A DNA stretch of 64,000 nt from Pseudozyma flocculosa PF-1. Lineage: Eukaryota > Basidiomycota > Ustilaginomycetes > Ustilaginales > Ustilaginaceae. The stretch lies in the NCBI RefSeq assembly GCF_000417875.1, contig NW_006920869.1, forward strand, positions 799,759-863,758, written 5' to 3'. The notes beneath the pieces are model-generated. The model was not told where the DNA came from. It saw only the letters and a list, made by a program, of their open reading frames with translations, and searched no databases. The position numbers and the translations under genes are program-made. Positions 25,432 through 35,688 of this stretch are shown in pieces. Position 1 is the stretch's first letter; each line of letters begins with the position of its first letter.

Positions 25432-25935
25432 TCACGGGGCGCCGTAGGGTGCGACGACGGCCAGGGCGGCGACGATCAAGGTCGCGACGGCCTGCTTGGA
25501 CAGCATCAGCCTGCTGCTGGCCGCGCTGGCCGCGCTGATGGCCGAAGCGCTGACGGCGTCCGGGTGAAAGGGATCGGCGTCGCCGCTGCAAAACGTCTTT
25601 GAGCTGTTGCGGAAGTCTGGCTGCTGCGAGAGGCAGCTGGTGAATTCGGTGAGCGAGAGGTCGGTGATGCAGTAGGTGAGGCAGCCCGTCGATGGCGGTG
25701 CCGCCTGCTGGTCGGCGGCGGGCGCCTCGCTGCCGTCGTAGATGGCGCCGGAACAGCACGCGCTGAACATGTCGGGCTGCTTGCTCCCCACAAAGCCGCA
25801 GACGCGCGCGCCGGCGAGCTGAGGCAGGTCCGCGGGTAGGCCCGTGACGCCGCGGCAGTCGAGTGAGCTCATGTTTGTCGTCAGAGAAGGAGCGAAGGGA
25901 AGGCCGAGGGCGAGGGCGCTGGCCAGAAGATAGAA
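25432..25935 (-). CDS. Small Cys-rich, probably GPI-anchored secreted protein (5' end unresolved)
   Basis: The open frame from ATG 25872 to TGA 25432-25434 gives 146 residues. It has eight Cys in the core, in patterns such as C-G-F, FSACCSGAIYDG and STGCLTYCITDL, then a Ser/Ala stretch. The C-terminus is a hydrophobic tail (ATLIVAALAVVAPYGAP) like a GPI-attachment signal. Directly upstream, in the same frame, 25873-25935 encodes a hydrophobic segment (LFYLLASALALGLPFAPS) that looks like a secretion signal. No ATG precedes it before an in-frame TGA, so the true start probably lies in an upstream exon that I could not phase. No family name is recognised. A surface protein facing host or environment is a fair inference, not more. 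Confidence 0.6.
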   Translation of the reverse strand, partial: FYLLASALALGLPFAPSLTTNMSSLDCRGVTGLPADLPQLAGARVCGFVGSKQPDMFSACCSGAIYDGSEAPAADQQAAPPSTGCLTYCITDLSLTEFTSCLSQQPDFRNSSKTFCSGDADPFHPDAVSASAISAASAASSRLMLSKQAVATLIVAALAVVAPYGAP

Positions 25936-27050
25936 GAGAGGGTGGTGGCTGGTGTGAATGAAGGAGCGTGGCGAAAGTGCGAGTCAAGCACCGGCAAGAG
26001 CGACGACGGCGGTGGCACAGCGATAGCGACACCAGATGAAAGTGAAGAAGGTGGGGACGGGACGGGAAGGGGCCAAGGGGCCAGGCGAAGATGAAGCTCA
26101 CGGCGCGCCATCTTCGCCTTCTTTCAGCCTCGACTTGCGCTGGGAGATCAACAAGGTTCGGCTGTATCCGCAGGTGAGGGCCAGAGCTCGAGCTGGGCCG
26201 AACGCATCCCCGCCCCGGCCCCCTCGCTGGCCTCTTGCTTCCGACGTGCACAGGCATGGCGGGCAGGGGAGCGGAGTGCCAATAGCGACCAGAGGATCAG
26301 CGGAGCGTCGTGCAACTCTGCGTGGGGAGGCCAGATCAGACCCGCAGGCCCACTCCACGCGGTCCCCCGTACAGGCAGCGAGGACGGGCGGCGCGGGTGC
26401 TTGCGTGCGTGCGTGTGTTTTCCCCCCTCTCGGACTTTGGTGAGCCCCTCGCTCCGACAAGAAGCCTGCCTGGTGATTCGGCGGGGCGGCAGGGTGGGAC
26501 GCGGGCGGGCCAAGCAACGAGACCCGGATGGAAAGAAGGAAGGATCGGAAGGAACGATGCAACAGCAGACCGGCAGCATGCTAGCTTTTTGGTCGTCGAT
26601 CCGAGGTGGCAGACAAAGCTGGCTATAGGCAGGCCGGCCAGGGTACCGGTAGGCTGTGGGTCGGGATGGGCTGCCGAACGACAAGCAAGCAAGGCGCGCC
26701 TGCCTTGGACTCTCTGATCTGTCTACTGAACTGGCCGAGTAGTGTGCCTGCCCTGCGGTGGGCCAAAGCGGACGCAGGGGTCGGCCCGTCCGTCCACATG
26801 GCTTGCAGGTCCGGCAAGCCATGCATGCAGGCCAGTCTGCTTGAATCCAACGGAAGCGTCCAAAGTCGGCACCGAGGCACGGCGCATCCCGGGCCATGGT
26901 AGGGCCAGCCGGATGCTAACCGACGACTGAGCTCGATGTCAGACAACCAGGGGCAAAGCGACGACCAACGGTTCGCTTCGATAGCAAGGCACGAGCGAGA
27001 AAACGAAACAAGGGTACAATTACATGGTGCGGCCAGAGCGATGGCTGCCG
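25936..27050. other. Intergenic region
   Basis: Upstream region of the small GPI-type protein and 3' region of the 7TM gene. Nothing else is supported here. It probably contains the missing first exon of the small secreted protein within roughly 25936-26200. Confidence 0.5.
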
Positions 27051-29712
27051 TCAGTCGTAACGGGTGCGATCCCGTAGCCGCATCTGCCGCAGACCCCCTC
27101 TCCAGAACCAGCTCGACGCTGCCCCGCCATCGTCGCCGTTTTCGTCGTCGTCGTCGTCTTCATCATCAATCTGGCCATGGCCGCCGTCTGGACGGCGCCT
27201 GATCGGCGACACAGCCCGGCGGCCGGTCCGCGGCGCTGGCGCCGGCCGCTCGTCGTCATCGACCCACTCGTCGTCGGCGGCAGTTTCTGCGCCTCCGACA
27301 TGATGCAACAACGGATGCTGGCGAGGCCGATCGCTCGGATCGGCGCCCACGGCAGCCTGGAGCGAGCTGCCGCTGCCTGACGGCGTGGTCGGCGGGCTGT
27401 GCCGCGTCGTCGACGTGTCGTTGCTGGCCGTATAAGGCCCGTCGGATGCGATGCGCGTCAGGCGCAGTCGCGCCTCTTCGGGGGAAACTGCGCCGCCGAC
27501 GTTGGCGCTCCTGTCGCCGCCCGGTCGGCTGCCGCCGCGAGAGGTGCGACGGCTCGGCGGACTGCGCTCTCCAACATCCGGCGCCTCGCCCGTCGACGGG
27601 GATCGCACAATGTTCGAGTTTCGCCTGCTGACGTCGGCGCTGCCCGCTCGCGCAGCACCGGCGCTCGCATCGATGCCACCACGCACCGAGTCGGCCCGAT
27701 CAAACATCATGTGACGCAGGCCCGGTCCGACGTTTCGAGAGCTGTTGAGCACCTGCTCGCGCAGCACACTCTGCTCGGTCGCGGCGCGCCTGGCGGCCGC
27801 CACGTGCGCCAGTCGGAGACGGCGGAAGCGCGCCTTGATAAAGTTGGGCTGCTTGTCCATCAGCTTCTGCGCCGCCAGGCCAAACCAGCCGGGCGGCGCC
27901 GAAGACGCCGCCGTCGTCGGGTTGGTGTCGCTCGATCCGCTGCCCGTGCCTGCCGTGGTGCGCGAGTCTTCAGCGGCGTCGTCGGCCCGATCGCCGGCGG
28001 TGCTGCCTGCGCCATCCTCGTCGATGGCGACCCGCTCGAGATCGGAGGCGCCCTCGGCGTGGTGACCGCCGGCGTTGGCCAGGTCCGGCGAACGCTCGTC
28101 GACATCCGAGGCGATGCGGACCTGGCGCAGCTCAATGTGCTCGAGGTCCTGACCGCCATCCGCACCGGGCTGGGCGGTGGAGCGGCGAGGCCGGCGCACG
28201 GCACTGGAGCCATTCCCGTCGCCGATCATCCGGTCCTTGAGGCGGCGGATACCGTTGAAGCCCGGTATCGACGATGCGCCATCGCCGTTGGAGCCCTCGT
28301 GCGCCTCGTTGGCGGCCGCGCCTCCGCTGCGGCCGGTGCGCCCGCCACGGCCGCCGTCGCCGTCTTCGTCGTCGATCAACATTCCGGCCGCCTTCCTCCT
28401 CTGGCGTTCCGCCTTGCGACGGCGCCTCAGTTCGCGCTTGCGTTTCTTCTCGAGCCTTTCCTGGCGGTCCTCGACCTCGCCGATGCCCATGCCGCTGCTG
28501 ACCCACCACCAGAAGCCGAGCCAGCTCTGCCAGATGGTCAGCGTCCAGCAGACGTTGGGCAGCCACCAGAGGCGGTCGTACTTGATCTCGATGAAGCTGA
28601 TGACGGTGTTGATCACGGCGAGGCCGACCGAGCCGCCACCAAACGCGGCCGTGCCGCCGCCTGCGCGCCACGCGCGCCGCCGGTTGACGAGGGTGCCCCA
28701 GATCAGCAGAGCCGAAGTGTAGAGCAGCGTCAAGGTGCTGTTGCAGATGTTGCGGATGGCGTCTCCGAGGTCCGATGTCTTGAAGTCGTCGTCCGACGAC
28801 AACGCGGTGAACTCCATGCCAGAGTTGACGATGGCGAGCGGCCCGAGCATCCAGAGGATCAGGCGGGCTTCGAGTGCCGAGGGGAACAGCAGGGTCAGGA
28901 ACTGAATGTGTGTGACCTGCAGGGCGTGGTGGGATCCGCAGGCGAGGCACGACGAGACGCCAGTTAGCACGGCTGCATCCCAACGGCTGGAGCGATACGA
29001 GGCCGATCATGAGGGGCCGCCTTCGCCAACCCTCCGACACAGGGCGGCCGGAACCGCAGACACCCACATGGATCAGGAGCGTGGTGATGGCGCGCATGAG
29101 CAGGTAAAAGACCTCTTGCACCGTCGTCCAGGACTCGTCGCCGGGAGGCACCTGGACGCCGATGTAGGGAAACATGAAAGGCCAGTCCTGACTCTTTGCC
29201 TCGAGCTGGGAGAGGATGATGTGGAGGGTGACGCTGAGGCTGACAAGCAGCATGATGGAGCTGGATATCTGGAGGAAAAAGTTCCTCCGGCTGAGCGGAA
29301 AGTGGTACTGGACGGTGAAGAGGAGATGGGTGACCAGGACGGCGACCAGGGCGAGGTTGATGCCGTTGACGGTGATCTGGGCGGGCATGCTGAAGGCAAA
29401 GTCGGGCATGAGGGCGAGCAGCGGGTCATGGCCGTACGCCGAGGTGGGCGAGGGCTGGCCATCGACAGAGATGGCGGCGGTGGGCAGCTCGAAGGTCGTG
29501 GTCGCCATCTCCGTCTCGGTACCCTGGCGGCGCTGGAGAGGAAGCGTCGGCGTCGGGCCTGGCGAGCGCGGCTGCAGCTGGACCTGCTGAGCGCTGGCGG
29601 CGACGAAGGCGCATGACGCAAGCAAGAGCAGGACGATGCCGCGGCCGACTGCGCGCCCAAAAGAGTGTCTTGTGGCCGTGCGGGGCTGCGAGCCTAGGCC
29701 CGCGGCGCGCAT
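27051..29712 (-). CDS. Orphan multi-spanning membrane protein (about seven helices) with signal peptide
   Basis: ATG is at 29710-29712. Exon 1 is 29068-29712. The intron is 28917-29067, with donor GTGGGT, a clear CTAAC branch site and acceptor TGCAG. Exon 2 is 28916-27051, ending in TGA. The product is 836 residues. An N-terminal hydrophobic segment (GIVLLLLASCAFVAAS, about 25-41) looks like a signal peptide. Hydrophobic segments then follow at about 113-135, 144-168, 194-230, 231-250, 275-292, 308-328 and 338-358. The last is Trp-rich (WQSWLGFWWWVSSG). A strongly basic stretch (EKKRKRELRRRRKAERQRRK) follows the last helix. The remaining 450 residues are a Ser/Gly/Asp-rich, probably cytosolic, tail ending in an acidic run and RDRTRYD. 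The topology resembles a receptor-like 7TM protein, but I see no known GPCR signature and do not assign a function. Confidence 0.8.
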
Positions 29713-30684
29713 CGTGTGAGAAGACGAAGCCGAAGCGCCCGGTCAGGGGCCGATGCGAGTGGACGGTGACGGGAGCTGTGTTGCTCGCGGTGTTGCTCGC
29801 GGTGTTGCTCGCGGTGTTGCTCGCGGTGTTGCTCGCGGTGTTGCTCGAAAGTGTCTAGGGTGTGGCAAGATGGTCGCGGACCTCGCATGTCGGATCGAGA
29901 GAGCCAGATAAGGGGGCGCTGACTTCGAGGGTCAAAGACAGAGGCCGCGAGGAGGTTGCTGGAGCGGAAGGCCGTCTCAAGAGCCCATGACTGGCAAAGC
30001 GGCAGGGGTGGCGCGGTTGTGGTTGTGGTCGCGGCTGCGATTGCGACGAGGGCCAAGGCGATAGGAGAGGATGAGAGAGGATGTTATGGTGAGAACGAAG
30101 GGGTGCCAAGGGCAACGCGGGCATGGTCAGGTCAGGTCAGGTCAGGTCAGGCTGCAGGGACAATAATGAGCCTCGCCTGCACATCCCCACGTCCAGCGAC
30201 CAGACAGGCAGGCCAGGCCCAGGCAGCCCAGCTGACGGTGGCACCGCGGTTGGTTCTCGTGCGGATGGGCGGGCCCCGCCAGGCCAGGCCTCTGCCAGCA
30301 AAGGGTCAGCAGCGTACGCGTGCGTTCGGTCTTGGCTGGCTGGCCTCGAGCGAGAAAAAAAAATCGCGGGAATCGGTGCGGGCCAAGCAAGGCTGGCCTG
30401 GCCGCGCGGGCGCCAGGGCAGGCGGGCCAGGCCATCCCGGTCAGCCAGCGAGCGAGCGAGGGGCCAAGCCAAGGGAGACGGGTCAAGGGCATGGGAGACG
30501 GAGACGGGCAAAGGGACCCCAACGAGGCAGCGACCCGCGGAACTCGGGCTCTCCATCCACCTTCCCTCCATCCCTCGCCCTCCCTCGCTGCCTGCCCTCG
30601 CCCTCGCCCTGCCCTGCCCTGCCCTTCCCTTCCACGCCTTCGCGTTTGCTATCCGGAGCACTTCCGTCTCGAAAGCAGCCAGCC
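29713..30684. promoter_or_regulatory. Divergent promoter region between the 7TM gene and the Zn2Cys6 gene
   Basis: The 972 bp between two divergent starts. It contains a 12-bp tandem repeat close to the 7TM start, a GGTCA run (CAGGT units, about 30124-30150), CCAGG-type runs, and a CT-rich tract just before the Zn2Cys6 start. No gene is supported inside. The promoter role is inferred from the gene arrangement. Confidence 0.6.
29778..29849. repeat. 12-bp tandem repeat, six copies
   Basis: Six copies of GTGTTGCTCGCG in perfect register; the last ends in AA instead of CG. The array begins 66 bp upstream of the 7TM start codon, so it lies in its promoter or 5' leader. Confidence 0.95.
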
Positions 30685-30864
30685 ATGTCGTCTACGCCGC
30701 CGCATCCGCAGCAGCCGCCGCCGCCGCCGCCGCCGATGACGGACACCGAGATGACCGCGAAACCGGAGCCCATGGACGAGAAGGACGATTACATCCATCA
30801 CGATGCCAACGACGCGTCCCAGCACGGCGGCCACCAGCTTTTTGGACAGCAGGAGCAGACCGCC

Positions 30865-30913
<49 letters not shown>

Positions 30914-33900
30914 CAACATGACCAGCAACAGCCACCGCCACCCTTCGAACAGGCCCACGATGCCATCCAGCATGACGACGCGTCCCAGCAACACTACCCC
31001 CCAGACGCGCAACAGCAGCACCAGGAGCAGCAGCAACACCAGGAACACCAGGAACACCAGGAACACCAGGAACACCAGTACACGGACGAGGATCGCGAGG
31101 CAGCCGCAGCAGCAGCCGCAGCCGCTGCTGCCGCCGCCGCCGCCGTCGCGTCGCAGCACGAGCAGCGTCACCAGCAGCAGCACGACGGCACGACCGATCC
31201 TGACCTTCCGGCCTCGTCTTCGGCCGCCTTCGCCACCCCTTCTCGCCCGACGCCCTCGTCGCACGCAGAGGCGCAGGCTGCCCTCGCTGCGGTGGCGGCC
31301 GCCGCATCCGCGGGCGGCTTCCAGCTCACTACGCCCGCGCACGAGGGGCCTAGCACCAGCTACCCTTCCATCACCACGTCGTCGTCCCTCGCCCCCTCGA
31401 CGCCCACCCCCTCGCCCTTTGGCACCCACCTCGGGCGCAACAAGGCCTGCCAGAGCTGCCGCGCCCGTAAGCTCAAGTGCGACGGCGAGAAGCCCGTGTG
31501 CGGGCAGTGCGCCAAGGCCTGGGCCATCAAGTTCCGTGTCGCCCAGAACAAGAGCAAGAACAAGAAGAACAAAAACGCGCAGGACGAGCTGAGCAAGCTG
31601 CCGGACCACATCCCGCCCTGCGACTACCTGCCCATCACGCAGCGATCGTCGTCGTCATCGGCGGCGAAGGCAGGCGGCCAGCGCCTCTCGACACCCTCGC
31701 AGTCGGACGCCCACGCGGCCGCAGACGAGTCGACCGGCTCCCCCATCACGGCCGCCATGGGCAGGAAGCGCAAGCGCGGCGGCGGCGATGAGAGCAACGA
31801 GCAGGTCCTCCGGATGCAGCAGGAGATTGGTGAGTGGACGCTCCGGGCGTGGCGCGCGGACCTCGGGCGAAGGGGCTTCAGTAGCCCGTCCCGACGCGTT
31901 GACGTCTCTCCTGGCCGTCGTTGTCGTCGCGTTCCACGCTGACGATCGTCGACTCCCAACCTTCTCTCGACCGTTATCGTGCTTGTGTGAGCAGATGAGC
32001 TCAAGCGTCAGCTATCCCAGGTCAGCGAGCTTGCCAAGCTGCCTGGCGCGTCGCGTCTGCACCAGGCACAGGCGTCGCTGGCGGGCACCAGCAACGCCGG
32101 ACGTGGCGGACAGCGTCATCCCTCCAAGGACGAGCTCGCTATCGCCCACTTGCTCGCCACCAGCATGCCGACCGGCGAGAACCACTCTGAAGGGCAGGTA
32201 TCGTCGCAGCCGCAGCCGACTCAGCCCTACACCGCCAACATGACGTCGGCTCCCGGTGACCTCCCGCAGCAGCACTTCGCCATCCAGAACGGAGGCGACG
32301 GCTCCTTGGGCATCGATGTCCTGGATCCGGCGCTCGATCCGGCGTTTTTCGCTCAGCAGGACCCGCATTCGGGCGCGTTCGTGCCCTCCGCCACCACCGA
32401 AGGCCCTGCCCATTCGCGCGAAGTTCATGGCTCCAGCAACTTCCTCAACTCTACGACCGGCCGAAGCTCGTATGCCGATGATGGAGCCTCGAACATCGGG
32501 CACGGCGGCGGCGCCGAGTACGCCACGCCGCTGATGGAGCTGATGATGTCGAGCTGGCCCGCCGATTTCCCACCGCCGACCATGGTCACCCTGCTGTAAG
32601 TCGGCTTCATGATGATCCGGCCGACACGGGTAGCATCTGAGCAGGCGACTGACGGCCTCTGACGTGGCGCCCACACCTTCCTTTCCCCTCTTCGCAGCGT
32701 CAACGCCTACTTCCACCCGAGCTCGTCCCAGGGCTATTCCGTCCACCCGGCCAAGTTCATGCAGCGGCTCTCGCTGGGTCCGCAGCACCCTCTTTTCCCC
32801 AACCGGGGCGTGCTGCACTGCATCTTTGCCCTGGTCTACCCGAAGGTCGCCGAGCGAGCGACGCAGCTGCCTGGCTCGAGCTTCGCCGCCTCAGTGGGCG
32901 CCAACCTGTCCGGCTCGAGCTCGGCCGAGAAGCTGAGCAACGCCAAGGCGGCCGCCGCCTTCCACGCCGAGAGAGCCAAGGTGCTCTTCAAAAAGGCCTG
33001 CAGCGACGCCAACTTCCTCGACGCCGCCCTCATCAAGATGATGTTGTGCAGCTACCACTACGTCACTGACGAGTCGTTTGATGCGTGGATGACGGCGGGC
33101 GCCCTGACGTCGCTGGTCAAGGCCATGGAGCTCAACCGGCTGCCCCCGGCCCGCTCGCTGGCCCAGGACGGCGGCGACCGGCAGGCGCACAAGCGGGGCG
33201 GCAAGCCGCAGATCTACCGCGCCATGTGCCTGCGTGCCACCACGGACGCCGTCGAGCACGAGGAGCGCGTGCGCCTCTTCTGGAACTCGTTCTACACCGA
33301 CCGCATGGCCTGCGCCTCGACCTACTGGGCCACCAACCTGGACGAGGCCGAGGTCTATACCGAGCTGCCGGCGCCGTTTGAGGACTGGCTGCACCAGGTG
33401 AGTCGCGTGTCTTTCGGAAAGCGCCTTGACGGCCGTCCCGTTCGGTTTCCGTCGCGTCCGATGCGGCTCGCTGAGACCCCGGCTCCCTGCCCTCCTTCCC
33501 CTCGCCGTCTGCGTCGTTGTCTCCGGCCGCAGTCTCCGCAACTCATCTACCGAGAGAGGCAGACGCTCCAGTCGCCTGACCTGTTCACCTCCAAGCACTG
33601 GGACCCTCTCGTCCTGCACGTCAAGGCGATGATCCTCCACTCCAAGTGGTGGGTATCGAATCGCTTGCCGCGTGCCCGCTGCCCCTTTGACCTCTGCCCC
33701 TTGGCCAGCCGTCGCCCTCGATGACGACGAAGCTGACCTCGCTTGCGCCCCTCGTGCCCTTCTTTGCCGCAACAGCATCACCTACATTTCGCGGCTGCCG
33801 CTGGATGCGACGGTTGAAGACACCATGACGCCCGAGTTCCATCGCCTCGACGCCCTCTGCAGCGCCTTCCTCGGCAGCTTCCCGGAGCAGTGGACGAGCC

Positions 33901-35096
33901 TGCAGCACTTTGACCCGGCGCTGCTGCCGGTGGACTCCGGCGAGCCTGACTTCCTCACCGACGGCATCAACAACAAGGGCAGCGCCAAGGAGCTGCGGCC
34001 ATCGACGCCCAACCTCATCGTGGCCCACATGATGAGCTACGGCGCCATCGTCGCACTCCACGAGCCCGTCGCCGCGTTTTCTGAGGACTCGGCGATCAAG
34101 TCGGCCATGGCCGCCGACAACATCATGAACGTCGTCAAGGTGAGTCGGGAATGCACGCATGCACCAGTCTGTCTGCCGTTTCGGCCGGTGACAGAAGCGA
34201 GCGACGAGGTGCTGACCTTTGACGCGCCGCGTCGCCTTGCAATCTCTGCCCACCCCTGGCTCCGTCTGTGCCCCCCCTCCACAGATCCTCAAAGCAGCCC
34301 GGATCGAACCCGGCCATGTCGGCAGCGCAGTGACGCTGGTGCTGGTCGAATCTGCACGTTGCCAGGCGCGCCGCTACAAGGAGGCGCGCGCGCGGGCGCT
34401 GACCACCTACCTCCAGATCCGTCGCAGCCGCCAGCAAGACTGGATGCCGTCGTCGTCGGCCGCCAAGGAGCTCGAAGAGGAGATGGAGGCCGAGATGGAG
34501 TACGACCCGCTCTTGCAGTCGCAGCTCGACCCGGACGGCACGTTTGCCTCGCTGCGTGACGATCTCGAGCTGGCCTTCTACTTCCTCGTCAAGTACGGCG
34601 AGGTGCTGGCACTCGGAGGTGAGTCCGTCTGCGGCTACCGTGCCGCCCATCTGGGAATACCGTCTCCGGTCCGCCGCGCGCGGCATTGGCTAACCCTCTT
34701 TCCGCTCCATACCCACCCATTTCGTCTGCTCGCTCGACGGCCGCAGTGGGCCAGGCGCGCATCGTCGCCAAGCTGCTGGGCAAGGACTTTTCGCCGGCGA
34801 TGGAGAAGCAGGGTCTCTTTTCGTCGCGCTCCGATACCACGTCGCAGTCGGGCCGATCCTCGACCTCTGGATACAGCATCTACCACGGCAGCGGCCTGGC
34901 GGGTCCCGTCGATGCGCCCGGGCCAGAGATGCCCAGCGTCGACAGGCGCGCCAGCGTCGGCGGCATTGCCAACGGCTCGACCGCCTCGGCGAGGGACACC
35001 AACCACGCCTTTTCTATCGCCTCGTTCCATCCGGCCAACCTCGGAGCGGACATCGAGGCCGGCGGTGGCGGTTCCGGCCGCGAGCGAAGGGCCTAG
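30685..35096 (+). CDS. Zn2Cys6 fungal-specific transcription factor, frame break at a CAG tract
   Basis: A binuclear-cluster regulator. ATG 30685 opens MSSTPPHPQQ; that frame runs through 14 CAG codons and stops at 30921. The rest of the protein is in the next frame, entering from the same tract. Exons from there: to 31829, 31995-32595, 32698-33397, 33533-33648, 33776-34139, 34285-34618 and 34747-35096 (TAG). All six introns (102-165 nt) are GT-AG and phases fit. The product is about 1200 residues. The zinc cluster (about 31440-31625) is C-x2-C-x6-C-x6-C-x2-C-x36-C, in ACQSCRARKLKCDGEKPVCGQC. The last loop is lengthened by a Lys/Asn-rich insert. A short coiled coil (DELKRQLSQVSELAKL) follows. 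Exons 3-5 carry a fungal-specific TF domain of the PF04082 type (LFWNSFYTDRMACASTYW). The N-terminus is rich in Gln, Ser and Ala. The targets are unknown. Confidence 0.82.
30868..30909 (+). repeat. CAG trinucleotide repeat, 14 copies, at a frame change
   Basis: Fourteen pure CAG units. The upstream frame reads them as Gln; the frame that continues into the zinc cluster reads AGC (Ser). Confidence 0.95.
31031..31078 (+). repeat. 9-bp coding repeat CAGGAACAC
   Basis: One CAGCAACAC followed by four perfect CAGGAACAC units, encoding Gln-Glu-His repeats in the N-terminal region of the Zn2Cys6 protein. Confidence 0.95.
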
Positions 35097-35442
35097 GCAG
35101 TAGTGAGCCACCGTGTTGAGGATTTTGAGATTCCTCGGCCTCTGTCGCGGAAGGCTAGCCCGTTGGTCGAGGGCGCAACTTGCTGTTGACCTTCCCCTTG
35201 TGGGCTGCAGCTGCACTCCATCGTGCCTCTCTGCCGTTGCCCTGCGTTGATCACCGCGTGTATTGTTACCGTGCCCCGTTCGGACCAGGCAGCGCCTGCC
35301 GCTTGCCACCTGCCACCGCCCCTGCCTCTACCTCGACTCTGCCCGTCTCGTCTGTAGCTCTACTTCTGCCTCCACCTTCAATGCAACGCGCGTTGCAGCC
35401 ACATGGCCTACGGAGGGTTGGGCGGGTAGCCACGCACGGTGC
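35097..35442. other. Convergent intergenic spacer
   Basis: 346 bp between the stop codons of the Zn2Cys6 gene and TRM5. It should hold both 3' ends; nothing else is seen. Confidence 0.6.
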
Positions 35443-35650
35443 CTAGGGGTTGGCAAAGAGGACCTCGGCAGGGAGCCGGAAGCTGACGCAGTACATCTGC
35501 TTGTTGGGCGCGACGTCGCGGACGTAGTGCACCTCGAGGTCGGGCGATGCCTCGAGCCCGGCGCGCCGGAACTCGTCCTCGAGGAAGTGCATCAGCTCCT
35601 CTGTACTCTTAAAGTGGGCGATGCGATCCAGATCCTCCTTTGTCGTCTGT

Positions 35651-35688
<38 letters not shown>

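Noticed and set aside
30803..30867. ATG 30803 as the start of the Zn2Cys6 protein
   Set aside because: The frame from here is open, but it lies inside a segment that reads as a sensible N-terminus in the other frame (from ATG 30685). Not excluded, but less likely.
34303..34318. tRNA-like GGGTTCGATCC on the minus strand
   Set aside because: It lies in a well-supported exon of the Zn2Cys6 gene and no cloverleaf can be drawn around it.
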